Source: Streptomyces lycii (GTDB lineage: Bacteria; Actinomycetota; Actinomycetes; Streptomycetales; Streptomycetaceae). From it: DNA of 53,360 bases. Below the pieces are notes generated by a model. That model was not told where the DNA came from. It made no database searches and saw only the letters and a program-made list of their open reading frames with translations. A program made the position numbers and the translations under genes. Below, in pieces: positions 8,487 through 16,330 of the stretch. Where the stretch lies: positions 5,087-58,446 of the forward strand of contig NZ_WHPN01000344.1 of NCBI RefSeq assembly GCF_009735685.1. Reading direction: 5' to 3'. The number at the start of each line of letters is the position of its first letter. Within the stretch, counting starts at the first letter, position 1.

Positions 8487-9902
8487 TCACCCGTCCCGCC
8501 CGCCGGCCGGGGTGGCGAGCACCCCTGAGACATGCAGGTAGAACGCCCGGGCCGCCTCCGCGGCGCTTTGCGTGCCGGAGAAACCCCGGTCGCGGGCGGC
8601 AGCGTCGAGTGCCGGCCGGTCCGAGGCCGGCACCTCCCAGCGGTCGGCGAGATGGGTGACCAGGAGGTCGGGGCGAAGCCGGGTCACGGAGCGGTGTGGG
8701 GCCGAGTCGGCCATGGCCTTGTTGGTCTGCCATGCGGTGCGGACCTCGGTCGCGCTGTCGAGGCGGTCGTCGATCAGGCGTGCGGCGGGTCCGTCCGGCC
8801 CCGCAAACCGGGGATGTCCCGCCATGCCCAGGCAGGACGAGCGGACCAGCAGACGGAGCAGTTGCTCCGTGGGGTCCAGCTGATGTGTCTCCGCGGGAGT
8901 CAGCCAGTGGCGGAGCTGCCGGGGCGAGAGTGAATCCCGTGTCAGGCCACGGGTGTGAGCCACTTCGACGGCTCGGGCCTCCAGGGAGGCCGGGTCCGCC
9001 GCGTCCTCGTCACCGGCCACCCACGCCAGCACGTATTCCCGCCAGCGACGGGGGAAGTCCGGGTCGTACAACCGCTGGTACTGCAGTTCGGCCGTGAACG
9101 GCACCCGTCCGCTCTCCGCGCTCCGGGGCCGGAATCGGCCCGCCCAGCTCCGCAGATACGGGGTGTGCCACGGGCCGGACGCCCAGGCACGGGTGTCCGG
9201 CGGGGTGAGAATCCCGGGCCTCCCGGGGCTTCCGGGCCTCCCGGGGCTTCCGGCCACGGCCTCGAGCGCGGTCAGCGCGTCGGCGTGTTTCTGCCCCGCC
9301 CGCGGAACGCCGCCGGGGAACGGTCCGTCGGCCCCCGTCCACCAGGCAGCGGCCCGCTCCGTGAGTGTGGAGTCCTTCGCCGCCGCCTGCTCCAGCGCCG
9401 CCTGGTGGCGGTGCGGGTAGGGGACCGATCGCGCGAGGCGCAGCAGGCGTTCCGACTCGTCCGGGTCCAGCATTCCCGCTCGTACGGCTTCGTCCAGGTG
9501 CCCGCGGATGTCGACCAGTGCCACCGTCAGCAGGCGGGAGCCGTCCGTGGTGTGCGCCACGGCGACCTCGTCGTCACCGTCGATCACTCCGTCCCGGTAC
9601 ATCTCGAAGATCCGGCCGACGCCGAGCATGCCGTAGGCGTGCAACTCGGCCGCCCGCAGCGCGCCCATGCTCGCCGCACCCACAACGGTGACGTCCCCGG
9701 CGAGCAGTCGCAGGATCTCCTTGTGCCGCACGGGAGGCGTGGCGTGGAACACGCCATCGATGACCAGGACGACGTCCCCGGGCCCGCAGTCGAGCGCCAG
9801 CAGGTCACCGTGGCGCACCGGGGGGTGTCTGTGCGCGGCGGGCAGGATCGCGGCGACCTCCGCGTCCGTGACGCTCGGACCGCGGAACACGTGCGTGGTC
9901 AT
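8487..9902 (-). CDS. TfuA-like protein with a long C-terminal extension
   Basis: Residues 1 to ~217 of this 471-aa protein form a TfuA-like core with VVLVIDGVFH (44-53) and the family hallmark GAASMGALRAAEL (75-87). TfuA proteins partner YcaO enzymes in peptide-backbone thioamidation, where they are thought to handle the sulfur donor. TfuA is usually ~220-250 aa, so ~240 extra residues follow here after a GSPGRPGSPGRPG linker. I do not recognise that extension; it is soluble and rich in Trp/Arg/Asp. The gene is third in the minus-strand order precursor-YcaO-TfuA, 49 bp after the YcaO stop, so it is presumably cotranscribed. TfuA assignment is strong; the thioamidation role is inferred. Confidence 0.88.
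   Translation of the reverse strand: MTTHVFRGPSVTDAEVAAILPAAHRHPPVRHGDLLALDCGPGDVVLVIDGVFHATPPVRHKEILRLLAGDVTVVGAASMGALRAAELHAYGMLGVGRIFEMYRDGVIDGDDEVAVAHTTDGSRLLTVALVDIRGHLDEAVRAGMLDPDESERLLRLARSVPYPHRHQAALEQAAAKDSTLTERAAAWWTGADGPFPGGVPRAGQKHADALTALEAVAGSPGRPGSPGRPGILTPPDTRAWASGPWHTPYLRSWAGRFRPRSAESGRVPFTAELQYQRLYDPDFPRRWREYVLAWVAGDEDAADPASLEARAVEVAHTRGLTRDSLSPRQLRHWLTPAETHQLDPTEQLLRLLVRSSCLGMAGHPRFAGPDGPAARLIDDRLDSATEVRTAWQTNKAMADSAPHRSVTRLRPDLLVTHLADRWEVPASDRPALDAAARDRGFSGTQSAAEAARAFYLHVSGVLATPAGGRDG
9216..9251 (-). repeat. 18-bp perfect tandem duplication in the TfuA-like gene
   Basis: Two identical 18-bp units (9216-9233 and 9234-9251) encode the duplicated GSPGRP linker between the TfuA core and the C-terminal extension. 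Length variation here would stay in frame. Confidence 0.85.
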
Positions 9903-9951
9903 CCGGCCCCGCCCACCCTTCGTCCGTCCCCACCGCTCATCAGCCGGCCCC

Positions 9952-11115
9952 TCACTCGGACAGCCGCATCCCCGGACAGATCACCTTCACCACGGCGAAC
10001 TCCGCGCGGTCCTCCAGGATCACGCGCATGGGAGCATACGAGGTGATGTCCCGGATCCGTTCGGACAGCCGGGCGGCCTCCGCCACGTCCGTGTCCGAAC
10101 TCGCAGCGTGGTCCGGGCGCGGTCCGCGCCGTGAGTCCGGATACGCGGACCGCACCTCGGCCCAGTCCAGGCAGGAGTCGGCCGGCAGGGGACGGGAGAA
10201 GTGGTCCGGACGGTAGGCGCCGGAGGGGATGTCGTCCCTGGTGCCGACGATCTGGGTGAGCCGTGACTGCGCGGCCTCGGTGATCGCCCGGGACAGGGCG
10301 ACGGCGGGGTCGCCGTGCGCGCCCGCTCCCAGCGTCACCGTGGACGCCAGATCCTCGCGCCACAGGCGGGCGGCCGTGCACGGCACACCGGACCGGCCCG
10401 GCATGTCCTCCAGTTCGAGGAAACCGCCGGCCCGGCCGATGCGTGCGATCAGGTCCGCGCAGTGGTCGTCGTCGACCGTGTCCGGGTCGATGTACCGGCG
10501 TTCCCGTGCCGGCACGCCTCTCCGTGCCGCGACGGTGTCGCGTTCCATCACCTCGTACAGGGCGTGCACCGTGGCCTCGGCGACGGTGTTGCCGGAGGCC
10601 AGGCCGTTCGAGGACGTGGTCAGGCCCGGTATCTGCCACGAGTCGGCGGTCCGGCCGAGGAAGACGGCCGCCCGCGGGACCAGTACCGGCCCGCCGTGCG
10701 GCAGGAGGTGCGCCTCGATCCAGTCCAGCCGCGTCCGTGCGGTGATCAGGTTGCCGTCGGGCCACTCCAGCTCGCCGACGTCGTAGGGGATTCCGAGGGA
10801 CTCGGCCGGAGCACCGCTAAGCACCGACTGGGGTACGGCGTTCTCCGCGTGCCACAGTTCGATGGCCTCCATGGCTGCCGAGACGCTCGCCAGGAGCTTG
10901 CTCACTCCCTTTCCCTGGGAGACGGACAGCGTGGTGGCCAGCGGCCGTACCGACATCACCACCGGGATGCCGAGGGTGTCCAGCCCGGTGACATCGGCGA
11001 GCCGGGTGATGCCGTAGTCCCGCAGGAGCGGGACCACGGCACGGTATGTGTCCTCCGGCGCACGCACCCGGTGGGTCCCGGTGAAGAAGATCTTGCTTGC
11101 GCCTGTCTCCGTCAT
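9952..11115 (-). CDS. YcaO-domain ATP-dependent peptide-backbone modifying enzyme
   Basis: This 387-aa YcaO protein carries all three ATP/Mg-binding signatures: S79-x3-E83-x2-E86 (SAAMEAIE), E180...E188-x2-E191-R-D (EATVHALYEVMERD) and E280-x2-Q283-x-R285 (EAAQSR). YcaO enzymes phosphorylate backbone amides, leading to azolines, thioamides or amidines. The C-terminus (VVKVICPGMRLSE) lacks the PxPxP tail usual in azoline-forming members, and the partner is TfuA, which points to thioamidation (inference). No separate E1-like or leader-binding domain is visible. The start lies 7 bp after the precursor stop, suggesting translational coupling. An intact, probably active enzyme; its substrate is most likely the adjacent 48-aa peptide. 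Confidence 0.93.
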   Translation of the reverse strand: MTETGASKIFFTGTHRVRAPEDTYRAVVPLLRDYGITRLADVTGLDTLGIPVVMSVRPLATTLSVSQGKGVSKLLASVSAAMEAIELWHAENAVPQSVLSGAPAESLGIPYDVGELEWPDGNLITARTRLDWIEAHLLPHGGPVLVPRAAVFLGRTADSWQIPGLTTSSNGLASGNTVAEATVHALYEVMERDTVAARRGVPARERRYIDPDTVDDDHCADLIARIGRAGGFLELEDMPGRSGVPCTAARLWREDLASTVTLGAGAHGDPAVALSRAITEAAQSRLTQIVGTRDDIPSGAYRPDHFSRPLPADSCLDWAEVRSAYPDSRRGPRPDHAASSDTDVAEAARLSERIRDITSYAPMRVILEDRAEFAVVKVICPGMRLSE

Positions 11116-11122
11116 CGCGCTG

Positions 11123-11269
11123 TTACTCGGGGATGTACACCAGTTCGTCGCAGATCCCGGACTGGCCCGGGTGCAGGCAGGCGTTCACGGCGCCGAAGTG
11201 GGAAAGGTCGATGTCCGTGAAGAGATCGTCGAGGCTGGCTTCCTGGGTACGCGTGGTTTCGCTCAGCAT
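11123..11269 (-). CDS. Putative RiPP precursor peptide (48 aa) for the YcaO/TfuA pair
   Basis: The peptide starts at an ATG preceded by a strong GGAGGGG ribosome site with ~7-nt spacing. Its first 30 residues are polar and acidic with a helical LDDLFTDIDL segment at 14-22, typical of RiPP leaders. Residues 31-48 (CLHPGQSGICDELVYIPE) contain both cysteines (31 and 40), a Gly-rich turn and an aromatic/aliphatic tail, a plausible core. It ends 7 bp before the YcaO start. I recognise no known core family: not thioviridamide-, thiovarsolin-, thiopeptide- or bottromycin-like. Function and cleavage site are inferred. Size, ribosome site and position make a chance reading frame unlikely. Confidence 0.78.
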   Translation of the reverse strand: MLSETTRTQEASLDDLFTDIDLSHFGAVNACLHPGQSGICDELVYIPE

Positions 11270-11391
11270 GCGAACTCCCCTCCATCCGGGGGTCGAGGAT
11301 CGAAGCAGACAGCGGCACACATCACGTCCGGACGTGTCCGGGGAGCACGGCATGCAGCTCTCACGACACGTGGCAGGAGCATGATCAGACC

Positions 11392-11420
11392 ACTGTAGAA
11401 GGGTGAACCAACCCTGACAA
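11392..11420 (-). promoter_or_regulatory. Candidate sigma-HrdB-type promoter of the precursor-YcaO-TfuA operon
   Basis: On the minus strand, TTGTCA (11415-11420) and TACAGT (11392-11397) are separated by exactly 17 bp, close to TTGACA/TANNNT. Transcription would begin near 11385, about 115 nt before the precursor ATG. Confidence 0.55.
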
Positions 11421-11666
11421 CACGGCGTCGTGACCGGTCAATTGGGCGTCCGCAGGGGGCATGCTCCTCATGGACACGGGTCAAGTACGGTCCCGGCCGG
11501 CATCCGGGCGCGGCGCGTGGAGCCCGCTCGCCGCGGACGGCGTCACCGGCCGCGGGCCGGCCGGGGCCGTTCCCCCGCGGTCCCGGCACCGGCGCGGTCC
11601 GCCCGTGGCGAGGCCCGCCACGGGGTCCTTGCACGGCCCGCCGGGAACCCGCCCGCCGGGGATCCC

Positions 11667-11692
11667 GCCCGCCGGGAACCCACCCGGCGGGC
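11667..11692 (-). terminator. GC-rich hairpin after the oxidoreductase
   Basis: A perfect 9-bp stem (GCCCGCCGG/CCGGCGGGC) with an 8-nt loop sits 27 bp past the oxidoreductase stop. It probably insulates that gene from the RiPP operon that follows on the same strand. Confidence 0.55.
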
Positions 11693-11718
11693 CACCGTGC
11701 GGCCTGCCCGGAAACGGC

Positions 11719-12612
11719 TCAGAAGACCACCACCCGGCGCCCGCGCGTGTGACCGGCACGGCTGTCGATGTGCGCCGCCGCCGCCTCGGCCGGCGTGTAC
11801 GACTTCTCGACGGGGATGTGCAGCCTGCCCCGCGCGATGAGGGCGACGGTCTCGGCGAGCGCGTCCGGCATGCTCCCGGCCGTGCCGGAGAACCGGACGC
11901 CGAGTTCCGGAGCGCCGAGATCGGCGATCGAGACCACCTTCCGCGGATCCCCGGTCAGCTCGACGAGTTCGCGGATGACGCCCGAACCGGCCAGGTCCAG
12001 GGCCGCGTCGACACGGCCGAGCTGCCGCACCCGCGCGGCCCAGCCCTCGCCGTACGTCGTGGCGAGGGCGCCGAGGCCGCGCAGATAGTCCTGGTTCGCG
12101 GCCCCGGCCGTGCCGATCACCGCGATGCCGCGGTCGCGGGCGATCTGCAGCACCGCCGATCCCACACCTCCCGACGCGCCGCTGACCAGCAGCGTCTGAC
12201 CGGACCGCACACCGACCTCGCGAAGGACGCGCAGCGCGGTCTCCATCACGGAGGGGTACCCGGCCGCCTCCTCGAACGTCAGGCCCTCGGGCATACGGGC
12301 CCAGGCCGACAGCACGGCGAAGTCGGCATACGTGCTCGACCCTTCGCCGAACACGGGGTCGCCGGCCTCGACCCCTTCGACGCCCTCACCGACCTCGTCC
12401 ACCACCCCGGCGGCGTCCTGCCCGACCCCGGAGGGCAGTTCGACCGGATGGGCCGACAGTTTCTGGCCCTCACGGATTCTCCAGTCGACAGGGTTCACGC
12501 CCGCCGCCCGGACGGCGATGCGTATCCGGCCGGGGCCCGCGTGGGGCTCCTCGGCGTCCACGAGTTGCAGGACATCGGGACCGCCGAACTCGGCGAAGCT
12601 CACTTTCCTCAT
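11719..12612 (-). CDS. NADP-dependent quinone-oxidoreductase-type MDR enzyme
   Basis: This 297-aa protein belongs to the zeta-crystallin/quinone oxidoreductase branch of medium-chain dehydrogenases. It opens with MRKVSFAEFGGPDVLQLVD. An N-terminal GroES-like fold is followed by a Rossmann domain with GASGGVGSAVLQIA at ~144-157. The zinc-ligand cysteines of true alcohol dehydrogenases are absent, so it likely reduces quinones or enones with NADPH. It diverges from a TetR regulator across 70 bp containing a 13-bp palindrome, so the regulator probably controls this gene. It is separated from the RiPP operon by a hairpin and a new promoter, which argues against a tailoring role. Confidence 0.9.
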   Translation of the reverse strand: MRKVSFAEFGGPDVLQLVDAEEPHAGPGRIRIAVRAAGVNPVDWRIREGQKLSAHPVELPSGVGQDAAGVVDEVGEGVEGVEAGDPVFGEGSSTYADFAVLSAWARMPEGLTFEEAAGYPSVMETALRVLREVGVRSGQTLLVSGASGGVGSAVLQIARDRGIAVIGTAGAANQDYLRGLGALATTYGEGWAARVRQLGRVDAALDLAGSGVIRELVELTGDPRKVVSIADLGAPELGVRFSGTAGSMPDALAETVALIARGRLHIPVEKSYTPAEAAAAHIDSRAGHTRGRRVVVF

Positions 12613-12627
12613 GCGGCCGACCGTAAC

Positions 12628-12640
12628 ACTAACGGTTAGT
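12628..12640. promoter_or_regulatory. Probable TetR operator palindrome
   Basis: ACTAAC-G-GTTAGT is a perfect 6-bp inverted repeat around one base. It lies 16 bp from the oxidoreductase start and 43 bp from the TetR start. TAGTGTTA also occurs in both orientations in this gap, next to each gene. It fits a shared operator for the divergent pair. Confidence 0.65.
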
Positions 12641-12682
12641 TTTTTGAAACGGCTTCGCTTTTGTATTTGGTAGTGTTAAGGC

Positions 12683-13270
12683 ATGACCGTGCCGTCCGGA
12701 CGCCGTGAACGCAAGAAGGCCGCGACCCGCCAGAAGATCGCCGACACCGCCCTGCGGCTCTTCCTGGAACGCGGCTACGACGCGGTGGGCATCCGTGAGG
12801 TGGCTGCCGAGGCCGACGTGGCCGTCACCACGCTCTTCTCCCACTTCGCCTCGAAAGAGGCCCTGGTGTTCGAGCAGGACGAGGACTTCGAGCAGCGCCT
12901 CACCCGGGCGGTCACCGGCCGGGCGCCGGGCGAGCCGCTCATTCCCGCCCTGCGCCGTGAGATCCGGGCCCTGGTGCGCCACTGCACGGCGGACGCCGCC
13001 GCACCGGTCTGGCACATGGTCGAATCCTCGCGCTCGCTGCGGGAGTACGAGGAGTCGATGAGGCTGCGTCACGCGGAGTCGCTGGCAGCCGCCATCGCCG
13101 CCGATCCGGATCTGTCCCGGACCGCGACGGCGAGCCGGACGATCGCGAGGTTCGTCGTCGACGCCTACACGCTGGCCCGGGAGGCGGCCGATCCGGAGGC
13201 CGCCGTGGACGAGATCTTCCGGATGATCGAGGCGGCCTGGGAGGTCACCGGCCCCGGCCCGCGCGCGTGA
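12683..13270 (+). CDS. TetR/AcrR-family transcriptional regulator
   Basis: This 195-aa repressor has the canonical N-terminal helix-turn-helix, with ATRQKIADTALRLFLERGYD followed by the recognition segment VAVTTLFSHFASKEALVF (residues ~15-60). A divergent all-helical ligand domain completes it. It is transcribed away from the oxidoreductase gene over a 70-bp gap with a palindromic operator, so it is presumably a local, autoregulated repressor relieved by a small toxic or electrophilic ligand. Downstream (same strand) there is only the decayed catabolic operon in the opposite orientation. Confidence 0.93.
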   Translation: MTVPSGRRERKKAATRQKIADTALRLFLERGYDAVGIREVAAEADVAVTTLFSHFASKEALVFEQDEDFEQRLTRAVTGRAPGEPLIPALRREIRALVRHCTADAAAPVWHMVESSRSLREYEESMRLRHAESLAAAIAADPDLSRTATASRTIARFVVDAYTLAREAADPEAAVDEIFRMIEAAWEVTGPGPRA

Positions 13271-13366
13271 GGAACGCCGTCGCGCCGCGGCCCGGCGCCG
13301 GAGGCACCGGCCCCGGCCTCGGAGGTGTGGCCGGCGGTGGGGCGGCCTGTTGAGCGAGCGGCCGGT

Positions 13367-13825
13367 TCACGGCCGTTCCCGGGCGCGCCGCCGGGCGGCC
13401 GGCAACGGGACGGGCTCCACACGGGGAACGACGGTGTTGGTGAGGGTCCCGAGGCCCTCGACGGTGGGGGAGACGGTGTCGCCCGGTCGCAGCGGCGGCG
13501 GGGTCCGCTCGCCGCGCAGTCCCCACAGCTCGGCGAGGCAGCCGCCGTTGCCGCAGGTGCCGGAGCCGAGGACGTCTCCGGGGACGACGCGGGTGCCGCG
13601 CGGGAGGCGTAGGCGGTCATCTCCTCGAACGTCCAGCTCATGTTGGACAGCAGGTCCTTCCCGACGACCCGGCCGTTGATCTCGGCGGTCAGGGCGAGAC
13701 GCAGGAAACCGCCGGCGTCCCGGTACGGGTCCAGCTCGTCGGCCGTGACGAGGTGGGGGCCGAGGGTGATGGCGGTGTCCTTGCCCTTGCAGGGGCCGAG
13801 GCCGACCTTCATCTCCGCGGCCGAT
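13367..13825 (-). pseudogene. C-terminal fragment of a fumarylacetoacetate hydrolase-family enzyme
   Basis: The readable sequence begins MKVGLGPCKGKDTAITLGPH and continues through GRVVGKDLLSNMSWTFEEMT, the C-terminal half of an FAH-family hydrolase. At ~13598, in a CGCGCG run, the frame breaks; it resumes one frame over as GTRVVPGDVLGSGTCGNGG and ends GTLTNTVVPRVEPVPL. The N-terminal half, including most metal ligands, is absent, and the upstream edge is joined directly to the amidohydrolase fragment. In intact relatives this enzyme would act late in aromatic ring breakdown. It cannot be functional here. Confidence 0.8.
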
Positions 13826-14530
13826 GTGGGTGGGCAGACAACCGCCGCCGTGGGCCGCGACCGGCTTCAGGCCGGGGTGGCGGTCGAGCACGCCGGAGAA
13901 GACCAGGTGGGAGAGCGCGACGGCGTTCTCGGTGGGCTGGCCGACGGTGTTGGGCAGGTACCACCGGTCCAGCCGCTCGTCGAGCGTGCAGCCGAACGGG
14001 CGCAGGAAGACGAGCGCGCCGGTGGCCTCGGCGCGCGCCCAGAAGGCTCGTAGGCCGGATCGGTGAGTTCCCGCCCCGGAGCGTGGCTGGAAATCTCCGC
14101 TCCGGCCCAGGCCCTGGTCCAGGGCGTCGTCCAGCGCGCGCACCATGAGGTCCGGGTGCTGGAGCGGCACGAGCCCGAGGCCGCGCAGCCGGTCCGGAGC
14201 GGCCGAGCAGTGCGCGGCCGTCGCCTCGTTGGCCAGCCGGCACACCTTCTCCGCCGTCTCCTCGTCGGCCCAGTAGTGGTAGTGCGACGGCGACGGGCTG
14301 ATCAGCTGTACGTCCACCCGCTGCGCGTCCATCGCCGCCAGCCGCACGCCGGAATCGGTCATCCGGGGCATGCGCTCGCGCACCATGGAACCGCTGACGG
14401 CGAGGGCCGCGGCGCCGTTGCGCCGGGCGTCCGGCGCCCTCGCCCCGGCGAACCCCGGCCGCCCGGCGACCAGTGCCCCGGCCTCGGGCAGCATGACGTG
14501 GGCGTGCACGTCCACGGTCGGCGCCGTCAC
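13826..14530 (-). pseudogene. Truncated, doubly frameshifted amidohydrolase (ACMSD-like)
   Basis: The gene starts at a GTG overlapping the preceding stop (GTGA) and reads APTVDVHAHVMLPEAG, with the HxH metal motif of amidohydrolase-2/ACMSD-type decarboxylases. Near 14110-14045 two compensating indels disturb the frame: the expected EISSHAPGRELTDPAYEP is present only in another frame. It then recovers as FWARAEATGALVF and runs to AHGGGCLPTHIGR. There it stops abruptly at a deletion junction with the FAH fragment, losing about a third of the protein, including the late catalytic Asp. A non-functional remnant. Confidence 0.8.
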
Positions 14531-14860
14531 GGCAGCTCCCGCAGCATGGACATGGTGCGGGCCATCAGCCCCGGCACCTCGGCGTCGCGGACCCCGTCCA
14601 GCTGCCACTGCCCGAGCTGCACGGACGCCTCCACCACCGGGCGGACCCGAGCGGTCCGCCGCTCGTGGTACGCCCGGAACAGCGCGTCGTCCCAGGTGGC
14701 GGACTCCGTCAGCATCCGGGCCGGCACGAGCGCGTCCTCCAGCGAGAGGGCCGCGCCCTGGGCGGGGGTGGGCGGCAGTGCGCCGCGTCACCGATCAGCA
14801 CCACCCGGCCGCGGTGCCGGGGCCCCTCCCGCGCGGCCGGACGCCGGCCCGCGGGACGAC
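14527..14860 (-). pseudogene. C-terminal fragment of an FAD-dependent aromatic monooxygenase
   Basis: On the minus strand RGRVVLIGDAAH is the GD motif of class A flavoprotein hydroxylases. The frame breaks right after it: PPTPAQGAALSLEDALVPA is legible only in the next frame. It ends as MLTESATWDDALFRAYHERR...MARTMSMLRELP. The N-terminal ~300 residues with the FAD-binding GxGxxG are missing. It overlaps the amidohydrolase start by 4 bp, so the three remnants once formed one operon: hydroxylase, amidohydrolase, FAH hydrolase. Confidence 0.75.
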
Positions 14861-15012
14861 CGCGCCGTGCACCGTCACCGGCGGCCCGCTGCCGGTTCCG
14901 CCGTCTTGACGCCCGTCGCACCGCATCTGATGGTGTGCCGGGCGGGGGGAGCGCTCCCATGGATCCCTTCCCGCCCGGTCACGAGCAGTCCAGGACAGTG
15001 AAGGGAACCGCA

Positions 15013-16152
15013 ATGCGCAGGTCGCGTCACCTCTCCCGGCGGACGTTCCTCACGGCCTCGGCCGCGGGCGTCGTCACCACCGTCGCCTCCCCGCCCCAGG
15101 CGTCCGCCGCCCGCGCCGTGCGGCCCTCCGCCGCCTCGGCCACGTACCGGACGGTGGGCCGGGTGAAGGAGGCGGCCGACGGATATGTGCAGTACGGCTG
15201 GCCCGGCATCGCCTTCGAGGGCCGTTTCAGCGGCACCGGCGTCGGCGTCGTGCTCGACGACGCCGTCAACGACTACGACGTCCGGATCGACGGAGAGACC
15301 GTCAGCACGCTGGTGACCCCGGGCCGGACCACGGCGTGGATCAGCGGCCTGCCGGACGGCGAGCACAGCGTGCGGCTGGTCAAGCGTACGGAGAGCACCT
15401 GGGCCGTGGGCCGGTTCGGCGGGTTCACCGCCGCCGGGGGAGGCCGGATGCTGCCCGCCCCGGCGGCGCGGAGCAGGCAGATCGAGTTCATCGGCGACTC
15501 CTACACCGCCGGATACGGCAACACCTCGGACACCCGTGACTGTTCCACCAACGGAGGGGTCGACCGGAACACCAACGCCGGCCTCGCCTTCGCCGCCCTC
15601 ACCGCCGGGACCCTCGGCGCCGACCACCAGCAGAACGCCTTCTCCGGCCGCGGCATGGTGCGCAACTACAACGGTAGCGATCCGGGTACCGACTACCGCA
15701 CCTACTACGAGCGGGCGCTGCTGAACGTCGAGGGCGACGTGTGGCAGAGGCCGGACACCTGGCACCCGCAGGTCGTCGTCATCGGCCTGGGCATCAACGA
15801 CTTCTCGACCCCGCTCAACCCGGGCGAGCCCTGGGCCGGCCAGGACGAACTGATCGCCGCCTACGAGAGCGCCTACCACGGCTTCCTCGACAAGCTGCGC
15901 GCCCGCTACGGCACCGGGACCCACCTCGTGGTCGGCGCCACCGCCGTGTCCGGCACCACCGCTTTCGCCGACACCGCCGAGCGCATCGTCCGGGACCGCA
16001 CCGCGCGGGGCGACGACCGGGTGGGTTACTGGTACTACGACGACCCGGCCCTGGACCGCCTCGGCTGCGACTGGCACCCGTCGCTGGCCGACCACCGGAT
16101 CATCTCCGGCCTGCTCGACGCGTACCTCGCCACGCTTCCGCTGGACTGGTGA
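15013..16152 (+). CDS. Secreted SGNH/GDSL esterase (CE2-like acetyl esterase)
   Basis: This 379-aa protein starts MRRSRHLSRRTFLTASAAG, a twin-arginine (SRRTFL) Tat signal with likely cleavage after residue ~33. Residues ~40-145 are a beta-rich domain like the jelly roll of carbohydrate esterase family 2. Residues ~155-375 are SGNH: block I FIGDSYTAGYG with the catalytic Ser, an oxyanion Gly/Asn region, GLGINDF (block III) and CDWHPSLADH (block V Asp/His). CE2 enzymes remove acetyl groups from xylan or glucomannan outside the cell. The gene stands alone, after the degraded operon. Confidence 0.9.
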   Translation: MRRSRHLSRRTFLTASAAGVVTTVASPPQASAARAVRPSAASATYRTVGRVKEAADGYVQYGWPGIAFEGRFSGTGVGVVLDDAVNDYDVRIDGETVSTLVTPGRTTAWISGLPDGEHSVRLVKRTESTWAVGRFGGFTAAGGGRMLPAPAARSRQIEFIGDSYTAGYGNTSDTRDCSTNGGVDRNTNAGLAFAALTAGTLGADHQQNAFSGRGMVRNYNGSDPGTDYRTYYERALLNVEGDVWQRPDTWHPQVVVIGLGINDFSTPLNPGEPWAGQDELIAAYESAYHGFLDKLRARYGTGTHLVVGATAVSGTTAFADTAERIVRDRTARGDDRVGYWYYDDPALDRLGCDWHPSLADHRIISGLLDAYLATLPLDW

Positions 16153-16238
16153 CCGGCGCGGGCCGAGGCGGGGCGGCGGCCCCGCACGGCCGGCGGTCCG
16201 GTCCCGGCGCAGGCGTCCGGCCGGGCGGGGCCACCGTC

Positions 16239-16313
16239 CACCGGGCGGGGCGCACGACCAGGCCACCGGGCGGGTCGCAGGGCCGGGTCACCGGGCGGGT
16301 CGCACGACCGCCC
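16239..16313. repeat. 25-bp imperfect tandem repeat (three units)
   Basis: CACCGGGCGGG begins at 16239, 16264 and 16289, with units of 25 bp continuing as variants of TCGCACGACC. It lies between the esterase and the small secreted protein, two genes converging on it. Confidence 0.7.
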
Positions 16314-16330
16314 CGGCCTGCGTCGGCCGG

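Larger units (their letters stand above)
11270..11718 (-). other. Gene-free stretch upstream of the precursor peptide
   Basis: This 449-bp stretch holds the precursor ribosome site, a ~115-nt putative 5' leader, the candidate promoter at 11392-11420 and the terminator hairpin of the neighbouring oxidoreductase. I see no additional gene. Confidence 0.6.

Noticed and set aside
11719..12612. The oxidoreductase as a tailoring enzyme of the RiPP operon
   Set aside because: It has its own divergent TetR and operator, a hairpin after its stop and ~450 bp before the precursor, which has a separate promoter.
13165..13812. A 215-codon minus-strand ORF as an intact FAH-family protein
   Set aside because: After ~70 family-like residues it shifts into an unrelated Ala/Ser/Pro-rich frame and runs into the antisense of the TetR gene; it is a frameshifted fragment.
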